From assembly GCA_947625905.1 (NCBI GenBank), contig CANQQJ010000010.1, positions 24,701 through 88,700 on the forward strand: a stretch of DNA of 64,000 nt, in the 5' to 3' direction. Under the pieces are notes generated by a model, which was not told the origin of the DNA, made no database searches, and saw only the letters and a list, made by a program, of their open reading frames with translations. The position numbers were made by a program, and so were the translations under genes. This stretch comes from an uncultured Clostridia bacterium (GTDB lineage Bacteria; Bacillota; Clostridia; Monoglobales; Monoglobaceae). Positions 17,714 to 28,381 of this stretch are shown here, piece after piece (position 1 is the stretch's first letter; each line of letters begins with the position of its first letter).

Positions 17714-18934
17714 TTATTCCGAAGGTCTTGTATTTAATTCCGATTCAATTTTTTCATCTTGGCCGATTTTTTGTATCTGTAATTTTTCATCATTCCCGCT
17801 TAAATTACTGTTTTTATAATTTAACAAGTATTCTTTGAACTTTGAATATAAAAAATTGCAGCCGTGCGTTAGCAAAAAATAAAACACGTTTATTACAGCG
17901 GAAACGATAAGTGCTCCAATAAAGATACACGGAACAGCAATAATATAATACTTCATTTTTGCCGGCACATCGGATATTATTGCGTTGAAAGCAACATAAA
18001 AATAATCATCAAAGAACCATGTTGAAAGATATGCGCCGAATGATAAATTCGCTACTATTTTAAGAAGCGATTTAACGGCCGCAGGAGCTTTGCCGAGATT
18101 TAATTTGGTCAAAAACAAAAACAAAAATGTTGATGTTAAAGCGTTCTCAAAACCTCCCCAATCGTTCATAGCGTTAAATACTAAATTTTTATTATACGAA
18201 ACCAAAATATTAATAATTGAGCTAAGCAGCAGAGATAATACGAACAACGCAAGACACTGATACTTTTTATCTTTGGTGTTATATTCTCTTATATAAGCAC
18301 CTATGTAATAATATGCGATCGGATATAAACTCACAAAAACATCCGGCATGCTTTTGTGATAGTAATTTGCATAGGTCGGCAAAATAATAACTCCGATAGC
18401 AGCTAATACAAGAGCTTGCTTTTGCCATTTTTCACCGCATTTTTTGAATATAATATTCAACAACGGAATAATTGTATAAAGCCAAATATAGATTCCGACA
18501 TACCAACTGTATTCGGAGCTGGAAGATAAATCTATAATAAAATCTATCGGTCCCAAAACGTTATTTCTGACTATTGCCTTATATATAAATACAAATACTT
18601 TATATATAAAGAATATGGATAATATTCGGATCAAACCCTTAAAGTATCCTCTTCCAAAGGTTTTTTTGGACATTAAAAATCCTGTTATCAATAAAAATAA
18701 GGGTATGCACATCATAGACATTGTGCGTACAACTGTCATAATATACATAAGATTTGAGTTAACAGGTAAATTATAAAAACCCGTATGCATAAAAAAGTGA
18801 ATAGACGGGATAAAATATAGCGCTATACATCTTATTAAATCAATATTTGCAAATCTTTCACTTTTGTTTGATGCAGTCTTTCGCTGATCCCGGATAGGCA
18901 AATCCGAATTGTTAAGACTCTCTGTCATTGTCAT
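17714..18934 (-). CDS. Membrane acyltransferase, acyltransferase-3 family
   Basis: 406-aa polytopic protein with about ten hydrophobic helices, of the Acyl_transf_3 (OafA/WecH-like) family, whose members put acetyl or similar groups on cell-surface sugars. Early signature NIDLIRCIALYFIPSIHF, with the helix-1 Arg and His expected for the family. Start at 18934, with AGAGGTG 8 bases before it; the GTG at 18943 falls in the ribosome site. The gene is visibly richer in A+T than both neighbours and stands alone, pointing to acquisition. Acceptor is unknown. Confidence 0.82.
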   Translation of the reverse strand: MTMTESLNNSDLPIRDQRKTASNKSERFANIDLIRCIALYFIPSIHFFMHTGFYNLPVNSNLMYIMTVVRTMSMMCIPLFLLITGFLMSKKTFGRGYFKGLIRILSIFFIYKVFVFIYKAIVRNNVLGPIDFIIDLSSSSEYSWYVGIYIWLYTIIPLLNIIFKKCGEKWQKQALVLAAIGVIILPTYANYYHKSMPDVFVSLYPIAYYYIGAYIREYNTKDKKYQCLALFVLSLLLSSIINILVSYNKNLVFNAMNDWGGFENALTSTFLFLFLTKLNLGKAPAAVKSLLKIVANLSFGAYLSTWFFDDYFYVAFNAIISDVPAKMKYYIIAVPCIFIGALIVSAVINVFYFLLTHGCNFLYSKFKEYLLNYKNSNLSGNDEKLQIQKIGQDEKIESELNTRPSE

Positions 18935-19128
18935 AAAATACACACCTCTGTTAAATCCAATACCTTATTAAAGTGTTTTAAGTATAATATATATATAATA
19001 TTATGTCAAGTCTATAGCTTTTGACTTCACGCAATATCTGCATAGTGCCATATCGCAGGTTAAATTGCAGTCTTTTAAAAATTAAATTTTTGCGGCAGCA
19101 ATGCAAATTAGCGGTCTTGCGCTCAATA

Positions 19129-19701
19129 TCAATAAATCAGAACGCCGATCACCGCGCCGCACAGGATATACACGATCGGGTGGATTTTTTTCAGAGGCTT
19201 CAGGTACAGCAGTATCAGCGTGGCTATACAAATCAAAAGCGCTTTGGGATCGGCGAGGTTAAGTATATTGTGCGTTTCGGAAAATTTGTCAAGGGTCAGG
19301 ACAGCAACTTTCATGACCTGAAGAGCGGCTGCGGCAATAAGGCCGGCTACGGCGGGGCGAAGGCCGTAAAACGCGTGCTTCACAAGCTTGTTTTCCTGAA
19401 ATTTTTGCAAAAACTTCGCGATAATAACGATAATAACCAGGGAGGGCAGGACGAGCCCCACCGTTGCAATAACCGAGCCGAGCGCTCCGCCGACCGTATA
19501 TCCCGTGTATGTTGCCATGTTTACGCCCATAGGGCCGGGAGTTGATTCGGAAACCGCGATCATATTTGATATGTCATTGACCGACAGCCATTCGGGGTAT
19601 CTCGCTGACATGTCATAGATAAACGGCAGCGTGGCGAGGCCGCCTCCGACCGCGAAAAGTCCCGTTTTAAAGAATTCGTAAAACAAAAGCAGATATGTCA
19701 T
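19129..19701 (-). CDS. Chromate transporter family protein, second half
   Basis: 190-aa membrane protein, one of two half-length ChrA-type proteins. N-terminal FKTGLFAVGGGLATLPFI and SESTPGPMGVNMATYTGY are the family's repeated FxxGGxxxxP and PGP motifs. Half-size pairs of this kind act together, and in anaerobes the physiological substrate is often not chromate. Start set to ATG 19701, 8 bases after GGGAGG; it overlaps the partner's stop codon as ATGA. Confidence 0.88.
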   Translation of the reverse strand: MTYLLLFYEFFKTGLFAVGGGLATLPFIYDMSARYPEWLSVNDISNMIAVSESTPGPMGVNMATYTGYTVGGALGSVIATVGLVLPSLVIIVIIAKFLQKFQENKLVKHAFYGLRPAVAGLIAAAALQVMKVAVLTLDKFSETHNILNLADPKALLICIATLILLYLKPLKKIHPIVYILCGAVIGVLIY

Positions 19702-20240
19702 TCCTTGCACCTCCCGAGACGTCCCGCGATCAGGCCGACTATAAGCGCTCCGATCACGACGTATACCGAGGATATGCCCAAAAGTCCCGCCAGAACAAAG
19801 GCGAGAATAAATATAACAAAACCGGTGACGTCCTTAACTCCGGATTTGAAAAACTTGACTACCGCTTGAATTATAAGCGCCGCAACTACCGCGCGGACGC
19901 CCGCGAAAGCGTGCTGCACAAATTCGATCTCGGCAAAATTCTGCAAAAACGCGGCGATAAGCATAATTATGATAAGCGACGGAAAAATAACACCGGCGGT
20001 GGCGGCGACAGCTCCGGGAACGCCTTTATTTTTATATCCGATAAACGTGGCGGTGTTGACCGCGATTATTCCGGGCGTGCATTGTCCTACGGCGAAATAG
20101 TTTAAAAGTTCCTCGCTCGTCGCCCATTTTTTGTTTGACACGACCTCGCGCTCAAGGATCGGCAGCATGGCGTACCCGCCGCCGAAAGTCATCACTCCGA
20201 CCTTAGCGAATGTTATAAACATTTCAAGTAATTTTCTCAT
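19698..20240 (-). CDS. Chromate transporter family protein, first half
   Basis: 180-aa membrane protein homologous to its downstream partner. FAKVGVMTFGGGYAMLPIL and VGQCTPGIIAVNTATFIGY carry the family motifs. Start at 20240 behind AAAGGAAG; the frame remains open for 24 codons upstream without a ribosome site. The 4-base ATGA overlap with the next gene suggests one operon making equal amounts of two subunits. Confidence 0.88.
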   Translation of the reverse strand: MRKLLEMFITFAKVGVMTFGGGYAMLPILEREVVSNKKWATSEELLNYFAVGQCTPGIIAVNTATFIGYKNKGVPGAVAATAGVIFPSLIIIMLIAAFLQNFAEIEFVQHAFAGVRAVVAALIIQAVVKFFKSGVKDVTGFVIFILAFVLAGLLGISSVYVVIGALIVGLIAGRLGRCKE

Positions 20241-20365
20241 AAAAAACTTCCTTTCTGCACAAAACGCAGATCGGACTAATAATACCATATTTTTTATGTT
20301 CTGTAAATACACAAAAAATAATTTATCAACAAACTAATTTTGTCACATTTTTAACGCGAGATATA

Positions 20366-20395
20366 TTGACAAGCATTGAATCATTGTTGTATAAT
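20366..20395 (+). promoter_or_regulatory. Promoter of ilvB operon
   Basis: Consensus TTGACA (20366-20371), 18-base spacer, TATAAT (20390-20395). Transcription would begin near 20402, leaving a leader of about 35 bases: no room for a T-box or leader-peptide attenuator, unusual for a branched-chain amino acid operon. Control may lie at the promoter itself. Confidence 0.75.
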
Positions 20396-20435
20396 AATAA
20401 AATGGTATTTAAGAGAAAAGGAGATGCGTGATAAT

Positions 20436-22130
20436 ATGATTAAAAACGGTGCCGACATCGTTTTGGAATGTTTGCTTGAACAAGGCGTTGACACTGTCTT
20501 CGGCTATCCCGGAGGAGCCATACTTAACGTCTATGATTCTTTTTATAAATATTCTGCAAAAATCAGACACATTCTGACCTCGCACGAGCAGGGCGCGGCC
20601 CACGCTGCTGACGGATATGCCAGAAGCACCGGCAAAGTGGGCGTCTGCGTGGCGACCTCGGGCCCCGGAGCCACAAACCTTGTAACGGGAATTGCCACGG
20701 CTTATATGGACTCGATCCCCATTGTTGCGATAACCTGCAACGTGGCGAATAATCTGCTCGGAAAGGACAGCTTCCAGGAAGTTGATATTGTGGGAATCAC
20801 AATGCCCGTCACAAAACATAATTTTTTGATAAAGAGCGCGGACGAGATAGCGCCCACATTCAGAAGAGCGTTTAAAATCGCCGCCTCGGGCAGACCGGGT
20901 CCGGTCCTTATTGATATCACCAAGGACGCGACGGCAGGCGAAGCGGATTACAAAAAAGAGATACCCGAAAGAGTTGACAACTATAAGATTGAGAGCGACT
21001 CGGCAGCCTTCGACAAAGTTATCGAGATGATAGAAAAAGCCGAACGTCCTCTGATTATGGCCGGCGGCGGAATTATCGCCTCGGGCGCATCAAAAGAGCT
21101 GCACAAGTTCCAGAAAACGATCGACGCCCCCGTGACGCTTGCCACTATGGGTCTCGGCGCTTTTCCCGCGAGCGATCCCGCTTTCACGGGAATGATCGGA
21201 ATGCACGGTTCTAAGACAACGTCACTCGCAGTTAAGCACTGCGACCTTTTGATAAACGTAGGCTCGAGATTTTCAGACAGAGTTATATGCGATCCCGCAA
21301 CGTTTGCCAGACGCGCAAAGATCGTGCACATAGACGTTGACAGAGCCGAGATCAACAAAAATATACTCACCGACGCGTTCCTGATAGGAGACGCGCGCGC
21401 GGTGCTTGACGAGCTCAACAAGCGCCTGCACAAGAAGAAGCACAGCGAATGGATGAGCAAGATAGCGGGTTGGAAAGAAAAATATCCCGTTAAATACAAG
21501 AGCGACAGCGAGTTCAATCCCGAGACGATAATCAAGGAGATCAAGCGTCAAACCGGAGATGATACATATCTGGTTACCGATGTCGGACAGCACCAGATGT
21601 GGGCGGCTCAGTTCTTCGGTATCGAAAAGCCCAGACACTTTTTGTCGTCGGGCGGTCTTGGCACAATGGGATACGGCGTTGGCGCGGCGATCGGCGCACA
21701 GGCGGCTCACCCCGACAGCGTTGTGGTCAATATATCGGGCGACGGCTGCTTCCACATGAATCTTCAGGAACTCTCGACCGCAGCGACCCAAAAGCTGCCG
21801 ATCATAGACGTTGTTATGAACAACAACGTGCTCGGTATGGTCCGCCAGTGGCAGAGATTGTTCTACGGAGAGCGCTTCTCGCACACCACGCTTAACAAAC
21901 CCACAAACTATAACATGGTTGCGAAGGGTCTGGGAGCCGATGCATATACCGTCACAAATATTGAGGAGCTCGCCAAAGCAGTGAGCGCGGCGCTGAAAAA
22001 CAGAACCAAGCCGACGGTCATAAACTGTGTGATCAATCCCGACCATGCGGTTCTGCCAATGGTGCCGGGCGGCGAGTCAATAGAAGAACCGATACTTGAG
22101 ATAACAGCGGACGGCAAGGAGGTCAGATAA
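20436..22130 (+). CDS. ilvB: Acetolactate synthase, catalytic subunit
   Basis: 564-aa thiamin-diphosphate enzyme (biosynthetic AHAS) making acetolactate and acetohydroxybutyrate, the first common step to valine, leucine and isoleucine. Catalytic Glu in the SHEQGAAHAADGYAR region (about 45-60), ThDP motif GDGCFHMNLQELSTA near 432. The frame is open from 20376, but that lies inside the promoter; ATG 20436 follows AAAGGAG by 12 bases and gives the normal N-terminus. Followed by ilvN after one base. Confidence 0.96.
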   Translation: MIKNGADIVLECLLEQGVDTVFGYPGGAILNVYDSFYKYSAKIRHILTSHEQGAAHAADGYARSTGKVGVCVATSGPGATNLVTGIATAYMDSIPIVAITCNVANNLLGKDSFQEVDIVGITMPVTKHNFLIKSADEIAPTFRRAFKIAASGRPGPVLIDITKDATAGEADYKKEIPERVDNYKIESDSAAFDKVIEMIEKAERPLIMAGGGIIASGASKELHKFQKTIDAPVTLATMGLGAFPASDPAFTGMIGMHGSKTTSLAVKHCDLLINVGSRFSDRVICDPATFARRAKIVHIDVDRAEINKNILTDAFLIGDARAVLDELNKRLHKKKHSEWMSKIAGWKEKYPVKYKSDSEFNPETIIKEIKRQTGDDTYLVTDVGQHQMWAAQFFGIEKPRHFLSSGGLGTMGYGVGAAIGAQAAHPDSVVVNISGDGCFHMNLQELSTAATQKLPIIDVVMNNNVLGMVRQWQRLFYGERFSHTTLNKPTNYNMVAKGLGADAYTVTNIEELAKAVSAALKNRTKPTVINCVINPDHAVLPMVPGGESIEEPILEITADGKEVR

Positions 22131-22131
22131 T

Positions 22132-22689
22132 ATGAGCGGAATTATTACAGATCCTGTTCCCGAAAAGAAGCAGGCAAAAAAGAAAATGCACGTTTTATCT
22201 ATTCACGTTGTGAACCATGCCGGCGTTCTGAGCCGTATCGCGGGTCTTTTCTCGCGCCGTATGTATAATATCGACAGCCTTTCGGTCGGCGAGACCGAGG
22301 ACCCGAAGATCTCGCGCATGACGATCGTGACCCACGCGGACGAAAACACATTCCATCAGATACAGAACCAGCTGGCCAAGCTTGAGGATGTAAAGCATAT
22401 CTGCGAGCTCCACAAGGACCAGGCTGTTCTGCGCGAGCATGTGCTGATCAAAGTCAATAACAAGGATACAACGGCGATAATGCAGATCTGTCAGATATTC
22501 AGAGCAAATGTCGTTGACGTTTCCAAAAAACTGCTGACTCTGGAGCTTACCGGAGGTCCAAGCAAGATAAACGCGTTTATCGACCTTATGGAGCAGTTTG
22601 AGATAGAAGGCTTAGTCAGGACCGGTCTGACCGGATTAAAGCGCGGAAGCACCACGGAAGCGGAGGAAGCCGCGCGTGAAAATAATTAG
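22132..22689 (+). CDS. ilvN: Acetolactate synthase, regulatory subunit
   Basis: 185-aa small subunit with an ACT domain (about 20-95; LSIHVVNHAGVLSRIAGLFSRR is diagnostic) that binds valine for feedback inhibition, and a C-terminal ALS_ss domain. AAGGAGG sits in the ilvB tail, and the start follows the ilvB stop directly. The first 18 residues (Lys-rich) are extra relative to compact homologues. Confidence 0.95.
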   Translation: MSGIITDPVPEKKQAKKKMHVLSIHVVNHAGVLSRIAGLFSRRMYNIDSLSVGETEDPKISRMTIVTHADENTFHQIQNQLAKLEDVKHICELHKDQAVLREHVLIKVNNKDTTAIMQICQIFRANVVDVSKKLLTLELTGGPSKINAFIDLMEQFEIEGLVRTGLTGLKRGSTTEAEEAARENN

Positions 22690-22727
22690 AAAAATAATTA
22701 ATTATTAAATATTTGGAGGTTTTATAA

Positions 22728-23723
22728 ATGGCAAAATTATATCATGAAAGCGACTGCAATTTGGGATTGCTGAACAACAAGACAGTGGCGATTATCGGCT
22801 ACGGCAGCCAGGGCCACGCCCACGCTCTGAATCTTAAGGAGAGCGGAGTTCACGTAATCATCGGTCTGTATCCGGGAAGCAAATCCTGGAAAGTGGCAGA
22901 GGAGGCGGGATTTGAGGTTTATAACTCTGACGAAGCCGCCAAGAAGGCTGACATAATCATGATACTTATCAACGACGAGAAGCAGGCTAAGCTGTATGAG
23001 GAGAACATAAAGCCCAATCTGGAGCCCGGAAACGTTCTGGCGTTTGCCCACGGTTTCAATATTCATTTTAAACTCATAACTCCCCCGAAGGATGTTGACG
23101 TTATAATGGTCGCTCCCAAGGGTCCGGGCCACACGGTTCGCAGTGAGTATGTAGCAGGCAAGGGTGTTCCCTGCCTGGTAGCCGTTGAACAGGACGCTAC
23201 GGGCAACGCTATGGATATCGGTCTGGCTTATGCCGCGGGTATCGGCGGAGCGAGAGCCGGCGTGCTTGAGACGACGTTTAAGATGGAGACCGAGACCGAC
23301 CTCTTCGGTGAGCAGTGCGTGCTTTGCGGCGGTGTTACAGCTTTGATGGAAGCAGGTTTTGAAACTCTGGTTGAAGCGGGCTATGATCCCCAGAACGCGT
23401 ACTTTGAGTGCATCCATGAGATGAAGCTTATCGTTGATCTGATCTATCACGGCGGATTCGGCGAGATGAGACACTCGATCTCCGACACGGCCGAGTACGG
23501 CGACTACGAGATAGGCAAGAGGATCATCACCGAGGATACCAAGAAAGAGATGAAAAAGGTCCTCAGCGAGATCCAGGACGGAACATTCGCCAAGAGCTGG
23601 ATCACAGAGAACGCTGTTAATCGTCCCCACTTTAACGCCACAAGAAGGATCAAGGCTGATCATCAGCTTGAGCATGTCGGCAGAGAAATCAGAAAGCTCT
23701 ATTCCTGGAACGACGAGAAATAA
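22728..23723 (+). CDS. ilvC: Ketol-acid reductoisomerase
   Basis: 331-aa class I enzyme that isomerises and reduces acetolactate to dihydroxy-isovalerate, and the homologous step for isoleucine. Rossmann loop [13 protein letters not shown] near residues 25-37, and the metal-binding domain with ETDLFGEQ and ECIHE motifs. Phosphate-binding region [11 protein letters not shown] suggests NADPH use, but this is not certain. Good AGGAGG-like site (TGGAGG) before the ATG; a strong hairpin follows. Confidence 0.97.
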   Translation: MAKLYHESDCNLGLLNNKTVAIIGYGSQGHAHALNLKESGVHVIIGLYPGSKSWKVAEEAGFEVYNSDEAAKKADIIMILINDEKQAKLYEENIKPNLEPGNVLAFAHGFNIHFKLITPPKDVDVIMVAPKGPGHTVRSEYVAGKGVPCLVAVEQDATGNAMDIGLAYAAGIGGARAGVLETTFKMETETDLFGEQCVLCGGVTALMEAGFETLVEAGYDPQNAYFECIHEMKLIVDLIYHGGFGEMRHSISDTAEYGDYEIGKRIITEDTKKEMKKVLSEIQDGTFAKSWITENAVNRPHFNATRRIKADHQLEHVGREIRKLYSWNDEK

Positions 23724-23735
23724 ACTCTTGACTTT

Positions 23736-23764
23736 AAGGCGGCGGCAAACGACCGCCGCCTTTT
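23736..23764 (+). terminator. Terminator-like hairpin between ilvC and cimA
   Basis: AAGGCGGCGG-CAAACGA-CCGCCGCCTT followed by TTC. GC-rich 10-bp stem with a short U-run. It could stop, or partly attenuate, the ilvBNC transcript before cimA-leuCDB. Confidence 0.7.
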
Positions 23765-23783
23765 CTAAACGAGGTGTGTTTAT

Positions 23784-25379
23784 TTGAATATCAACGGCCG
23801 CCTCGGCGGCAGACAAGAAAAAAATATTGAGATCTTTGACTCAACATTAAGAGACGGCGCGCAAGGCGAAGGCATATCGTTTTCGATCGAGGATAAGCTA
23901 AACATCGTGAAAGCGCTTGACTATGTTGGCGCTGATTACATAGAGGCCGGGAATCCCGGCTCAAACCCGAAGGACCTTGAATTTTTTGAAACGATAGACC
24001 GCACAAAAATGCACCACGCCCGTCTTGTTGCTTTCGGCTCGACTTGCAGAAAAGAGATCTCGCCCGAGCATGATGATAACTGCAAATCGCTGCTTACCGC
24101 CAATACCGACGTTGTCGCGATCTTCGGCAAATCTTGGGACCTGCACGTCACCGATATTATCAAGACGTCGCTTTCCGAGAATCTTCGAATGATCCATGAT
24201 ACGGTCAGGTTTTTCAAGGCTCACAAAAAAGAGGTCATATTTGACGCCGAGCATTATTTTGACGGATTCAAGCGCAATCCCGAATATACCAAATCAGCGC
24301 TAAAGGCCGCGATAGACGCGGGTGCCGACAGAATTGTTTTATGTGAAACCAACGGAGGCTGCCTGCCCGATGAGGTTGAAAAAATAACCGCCGAGACCTG
24401 CGCGGAGTTCCCCGATACCGTAATTGGCATACACTGCCACAACGACAGCGGATGCGCGGCGGCAAATTCTCTTGCCGCGGTAAAGGCCGGAGCAAGACAT
24501 GTTCAGGGCACATATCTCGGCTACGGAGAAAGATGCGGAAATGCGAATTTATCCACCGTGATACCCAACCTGCAAATAAAGCAGGATTACCGCTGCGTGC
24601 CAGAAAAGAACCTTGAGCGTTTCACAAGGACTGCCAGATGGATATCCGAGATCGCGAATTTATCGCTGTTTAAGGGTATGCCATATGTTGGCGGCTCGGC
24701 GTTTTCCCACAAAGCGGGAATGCACATTGACGCTGTGGCTAAAGACTCGACATCATTTGAGCACATTGCACCCGAGAGCATAGGAAACGAGCGCAGATTT
24801 TTGATGAGCGAGGTCGCGGGTCGTGGAACTGTGCTGAAAAAAATCAGCAAAATAGCTCCCGAGCTCACCAAAGACTCCCCCGAGATCGCCGAGATCTGCG
24901 CGCGGGTAAAGCAGCTTGAATACGAGGGTTACTCATTTGAAGCGGCCGAGGCAAGTTTTGAACTGCTGGTCAAAGACGTATTAAAACAAAAGAAAAACTA
25001 TTTCACGCTAAACTATTTTAAAACGATAGTCGAGCCGGATGAAAATGATTTCAGCGCCTCCGCTATCATCAAGATCACGGTAGGCGATAAAACCGAAATA
25101 ACCGCCGCGGAGGGAAACGGCCCCGTGCACGCGCTGGATAACGCGCTGAGGCGCGTACTCGAGGGATTCTATCCCGAGCTCAGCGACGTGCATTTGACGG
25201 ACTACAAAGTAAGAGTTCTGGAGCCGCAGCAGGCGACGGGCGCCAAGGTACGCGTTCTGATCGAAAGCAGAGACGAGACCGGAAGCTGGACGACCGTCGG
25301 CGTTTCCGAGGACGTTATAGCGGCCTCGTGGATCGCGCTGGTTGAATCGGTTGAATATAAATTAATGAAGGAGGAATAA
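23784..25379 (+). CDS. cimA: Citramalate synthase
   Basis: 531-aa HMGL-like enzyme condensing pyruvate and acetyl-CoA to (R)-citramalate, the entry to isoleucine without threonine. [12 protein letters not shown] near the start, [13 protein letters not shown] metal site at about 214-226 and a C-terminal LeuA-type regulatory domain (about 400-525). The [18 protein letters not shown] pattern fits CimA better than LeuA, but a role as 2-isopropylmalate synthase cannot be excluded by eye. Start is TTG with GAGGTG 7 bases before it. Followed directly by leuC. Confidence 0.88.
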   Translation: MNINGRLGGRQEKNIEIFDSTLRDGAQGEGISFSIEDKLNIVKALDYVGADYIEAGNPGSNPKDLEFFETIDRTKMHHARLVAFGSTCRKEISPEHDDNCKSLLTANTDVVAIFGKSWDLHVTDIIKTSLSENLRMIHDTVRFFKAHKKEVIFDAEHYFDGFKRNPEYTKSALKAAIDAGADRIVLCETNGGCLPDEVEKITAETCAEFPDTVIGIHCHNDSGCAAANSLAAVKAGARHVQGTYLGYGERCGNANLSTVIPNLQIKQDYRCVPEKNLERFTRTARWISEIANLSLFKGMPYVGGSAFSHKAGMHIDAVAKDSTSFEHIAPESIGNERRFLMSEVAGRGTVLKKISKIAPELTKDSPEIAEICARVKQLEYEGYSFEAAEASFELLVKDVLKQKKNYFTLNYFKTIVEPDENDFSASAIIKITVGDKTEITAAEGNGPVHALDNALRRVLEGFYPELSDVHLTDYKVRVLEPQQATGAKVRVLIESRDETGSWTTVGVSEDVIAASWIALVESVEYKLMKEE

Positions 25380-25383
25380 AAAT

Positions 25384-26643
25384 ATGGGCATGACAATGAC
25401 ACAAAAAATCCTGGCTGACCACGCCGGACTTGAAAGCGTTAAAGCCGGACAGCTTATCAAAGCGAAGCTTGACATGGTTCTGGGAAACGATGTTACCACG
25501 CCCGTTGCTATAAAAGAATTTAAGGCGGCGGGATTCGACAAGGTTTTTGACAAAGACAAGGTTTCGATCGTACTTGACCATTTCACACCCAACAAGGACA
25601 TAAAGTCGGCCGAGCACTGCAAAATGTGCCGCGAGTTCGCCGGCGATAAAGACGTTACTAATTTTTATGATGTTGGTGAGATGGGTGTTGAGCACGCCCT
25701 GCTCCCCGAAAAAGGTCTTGTGGCTCCCGGTGAGGTCATAATAGGAGCGGACTCGCACACTTGTACATACGGCGCGGTCGGTGCTTTTTCAACGGGCGTC
25801 GGCTCGACCGATATGGCCGCGGGAATGGCGACCGGCGAGGCGTGGTTCAAGGTTCCGTCGGCTCTCAAATTCAATCTTATGGGCAAACCCGCTAAGTGGA
25901 TATCGGGTAAGGATGTTATACTGCATATAATCGGAATGATCGGTGTTGACGGCGCGCTCTATAAATCAATGGAGTTTAGCGGCGACGGTCTCAAGTACTT
26001 ATCGATCGACGACCGTCTGACAATGGCCAATATGGCGATCGAGGCGGGAGGCAAGAACGGCATATTCGAAGTTGACGATGTTACAAAGGCTTATCTTGAC
26101 GAAAGAGTTGACCGCAAATATAAGATATACACGGCAGACAGTGACGCCGAATATGACGCGGTTTATGACATCGATCTTTCGGCACTCAAGGCCACGGTCG
26201 CGTTCCCGCACCTTCCCGAGAACACAAAGACGATCGACGAGGTCGGCGAGGTCAAGCTTGACCAGTGCGTGATCGGTTCCTGCACAAACGGCCGTCTTGA
26301 GGATCTTGAAAAGGCTGCCGAGATCTTTAAGGGAAAACATGTGGCTAAAAATATCAGAGCCATAATTATTCCCGCAACTCAGAAGATATATCGCGAGGCA
26401 ATGAAAGAAGGCCTGTTTGACATATTTATGGACGCAGGCTGCGTTATTTCGACTCCCACCTGCGGCCCCTGCCTTGGAGGTCATATGGGCATACTCGCCA
26501 AAGGCGAAAGAGCGATATCAACGTCAAACAGAAATTTTGTCGGCAGAATGGGTCATCCCGAGTCTGAGGTTTATCTGGCGAGCCCGGTCGTTGCGGCCGC
26601 TTCGGCGATAAAGGGATATATCTGCGGTCCCGATGAGATATAG
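25384..26643 (+). CDS. leuC: 3-isopropylmalate/citramalate dehydratase, large subunit
   Basis: 419-aa aconitase-family subunit carrying the [4Fe-4S] cluster. Cluster ligands: Cys in GSCTNGR (about residue 300) and the pair in [10 protein letters not shown] (about 360). Of the short HacA/LeuC type found in Clostridia and archaea. With leuD it isomerises isopropylmalate and, in cimA-bearing cells, citramalate. AGGAGG precedes the ATG. Confidence 0.96.
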   Translation: MGMTMTQKILADHAGLESVKAGQLIKAKLDMVLGNDVTTPVAIKEFKAAGFDKVFDKDKVSIVLDHFTPNKDIKSAEHCKMCREFAGDKDVTNFYDVGEMGVEHALLPEKGLVAPGEVIIGADSHTCTYGAVGAFSTGVGSTDMAAGMATGEAWFKVPSALKFNLMGKPAKWISGKDVILHIIGMIGVDGALYKSMEFSGDGLKYLSIDDRLTMANMAIEAGGKNGIFEVDDVTKAYLDERVDRKYKIYTADSDAEYDAVYDIDLSALKATVAFPHLPENTKTIDEVGEVKLDQCVIGSCTNGRLEDLEKAAEIFKGKHVAKNIRAIIIPATQKIYREAMKEGLFDIFMDAGCVISTPTCGPCLGGHMGILAKGERAISTSNRNFVGRMGHPESEVYLASPVVAAASAIKGYICGPDEI

Positions 26644-26659
26644 AGAGGAGGAAGAATAA

Positions 26660-27139
26660 ATGAACGCAAAAGGCAAAGTACATAAGTATCTTGACAATGT
26701 TGACACCGATGTTATTATCCCCGCGCGCTATCTGAATTCCTCAGAGCCTTCGGAACTCGCGGCGCACTGCATGGAGGATATAGACAAGGATTTTGTAAAT
26801 AACGTAAAACAGGGCGATATCATGGTTGCCCGCAACAATTTCGGCTGCGGCTCCTCTCGTGAGCATGCTCCCATAGCGATCAAGGCTTCGGGTATCGGCT
26901 GCGTAATAGCGGCGACTTTCGCCAGGATCTTTTACCGCAACGCCATAAATATCGGACTTCCCATCATGGAGTGTCCCGAAGCCGCGGAGAATATAAACGC
27001 GGGCGATGAAGTCGAAGTTGATTTTGACACGGGAATTATTAAGGACATAACCACAGGCAAGGAATTTAAGGCAGAGCCGTTTCCCGATTTTATTAAAGAG
27101 ATAATCAATAAAAACGGCTTGATGAACTCGCTGAAATAG
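26660..27139 (+). CDS. leuD: 3-isopropylmalate/citramalate dehydratase, small subunit
   Basis: 159-aa swivel-domain partner of LeuC. Diagnostic [14 protein letters not shown] near residues 12-25 and [11 protein letters not shown] near 53-63. Ribosome site GAGGAGG. A GC hairpin (27172-27191) without a U-tract separates it from leuB. Confidence 0.96.
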   Translation: MNAKGKVHKYLDNVDTDVIIPARYLNSSEPSELAAHCMEDIDKDFVNNVKQGDIMVARNNFGCGSSREHAPIAIKASGIGCVIAATFARIFYRNAINIGLPIMECPEAAENINAGDEVEVDFDTGIIKDITTGKEFKAEPFPDFIKEIINKNGLMNSLK

Positions 27140-27171
27140 TGTTTTTACCGGACGCATATTAAAAATCATAT

Positions 27172-27191
27172 GGGCGGCGCCCCGGCCGCCC
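27172..27191 (+). other. GC-rich hairpin in the leuD-leuB gap
   Basis: GGGCGGC-GCCCCG-GCCGCCC, a perfect 7-bp stem without a following U-run. May protect or stall the messenger between the two genes; not a convincing terminator. Confidence 0.4.
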
Positions 27192-27244
27192 GCTTGATCG
27201 AAAAAAAGCAACGGCTTTTTGATATCAAAGAAAGGAAACTTACC

Positions 27245-28324
27245 ATGAACATAAAATTAGCAGTAGTAAAAGGCGACGGTATCGGTCCCGAGATCATTAC
27301 CGAAGCCGAAAAAGTTCTTGACAAAATAGGTGAAAAATACGGTCACAGCTTTGAGTACACCGATATTTTGGCGGGCGGATGCGCCATAGACGAAACAGGA
27401 GCGCCGCTGCCCGAGGAATCGGTCAAGATAGCCAAGGCATCCGATTCGGTGCTTCTCGGCGCGGTCGGCGGTCCAAAATGGGACACGCTTCCCGGACACT
27501 TAAGACCCGAAAAGGCTCTGCTCGGTCTCAGATCCGAACTTGGTCTGTTTGCAAATATCAGACCCGCAAAGCTTCATGACGCGCTTGCCGGTGCGTGTCC
27601 CCTCAAACCCGAAATTTCCGAAGGCGGACTCGACTTGGTTATCGTACGCGAGCTCACCGGCGGTCTTTATTTCGGGGACAGAGGCAGAAGAAACGAGAGC
27701 ACGGGCGATGAGGAAGCCTATGACGAGCTCAAATACGCAGTAAGCGAGATCAAGAGGATAGGCAAGGTCGCGTTTGAACTTGCAATGAAGCGCGAGCGCA
27801 AAAAGGTTACAAGTGTTGACAAAGCGAATGTTATCGAAACTTCGCGTCTCTGGCGCGAGACAATGCACGAGCTCGCCAAGGAATATCCCGAGGTTGAGTA
27901 TTCTGATATGCTGGTTGACAACTGCGCGATGCAGCTTGTAAGAAATCCCGGTCAGTTTGACGTTATCGTGACTGAGAATATGTTCGGCGACATTCTTTCC
28001 GACGAGGCAAGTATGACTACGGGCTCGATTGGAATGCTGCCCTCATCATCCCTCGGCGACAGCTCGCTCGGAATGTATGAGCCTATCCATGGCAGCGCAC
28101 CCGATATTGCCGGCCAAAACATTGCTAATCCTATAGCAACGATCCTGTCCTGCGCCATGATGCTGCGCGACAGCTTCGGACTGATGGATGAAGCAAAGAA
28201 TATCGAAGACGCTGTGACAAACGTGTTAAATGACGGATACAGGACAGCCGACATTATGGACGATGGCGGAAAACTTCTCGGAACCAAAGAAATGGGCGAT
28301 ATAATAGTCAAATATATCGGTTAG
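27245..28324 (+). CDS. leuB: 3-isopropylmalate dehydrogenase
   Basis: 359-aa NAD-dependent beta-decarboxylating dehydrogenase, the last dedicated step of leucine synthesis; it can also act on methylmalate in the citramalate route. KGDGIGPEI at the N-terminus, [10 protein letters not shown] near 137 and the [12 protein letters not shown] motif near 245. Start at ATG 27245 after AAAGGAAA; an upstream in-frame ATG at 27170 has no ribosome site and would translate the hairpin. Confidence 0.96.
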   Translation: MNIKLAVVKGDGIGPEIITEAEKVLDKIGEKYGHSFEYTDILAGGCAIDETGAPLPEESVKIAKASDSVLLGAVGGPKWDTLPGHLRPEKALLGLRSELGLFANIRPAKLHDALAGACPLKPEISEGGLDLVIVRELTGGLYFGDRGRRNESTGDEEAYDELKYAVSEIKRIGKVAFELAMKRERKKVTSVDKANVIETSRLWRETMHELAKEYPEVEYSDMLVDNCAMQLVRNPGQFDVIVTENMFGDILSDEASMTTGSIGMLPSSSLGDSSLGMYEPIHGSAPDIAGQNIANPIATILSCAMMLRDSFGLMDEAKNIEDAVTNVLNDGYRTADIMDDGGKLLGTKEMGDIIVKYIG

Positions 28325-28339
28325 AATATGTGTAAAATG

Positions 28340-28372
28340 TGCACCCCAAAAGCGTTTGACTTTTGAGGTGCA
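28340..28372. terminator. Convergent terminator after leuB
   Basis: TGCACCCCAAAAG-CGTTTGA-CTTTTGAGGTGCA, 13-bp arms with one C.A mismatch, between converging genes leuB and the stalk-domain gene. Confidence 0.65.
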
Positions 28373-28381
28373 TTTATTATT

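Noticed and set aside
20376..20435. Upstream start of ilvB (20 extra codons)
   Set aside because: The extension would be encoded by the promoter itself, before the expected transcription start.
20240..20435. T-box leader before ilvB
   Set aside because: Only about 35 transcribed bases; no specifier stem or antiterminator sequence.
21273..22046. 257-codon minus-strand frame opposite ilvB
   Set aside because: Antisense to a well-conserved enzyme; no ribosome site, no recognisable fold.
22737..23816. 359-codon minus-strand frame opposite ilvC
   Set aside because: Shadow of a conserved gene in a biased-codon region.
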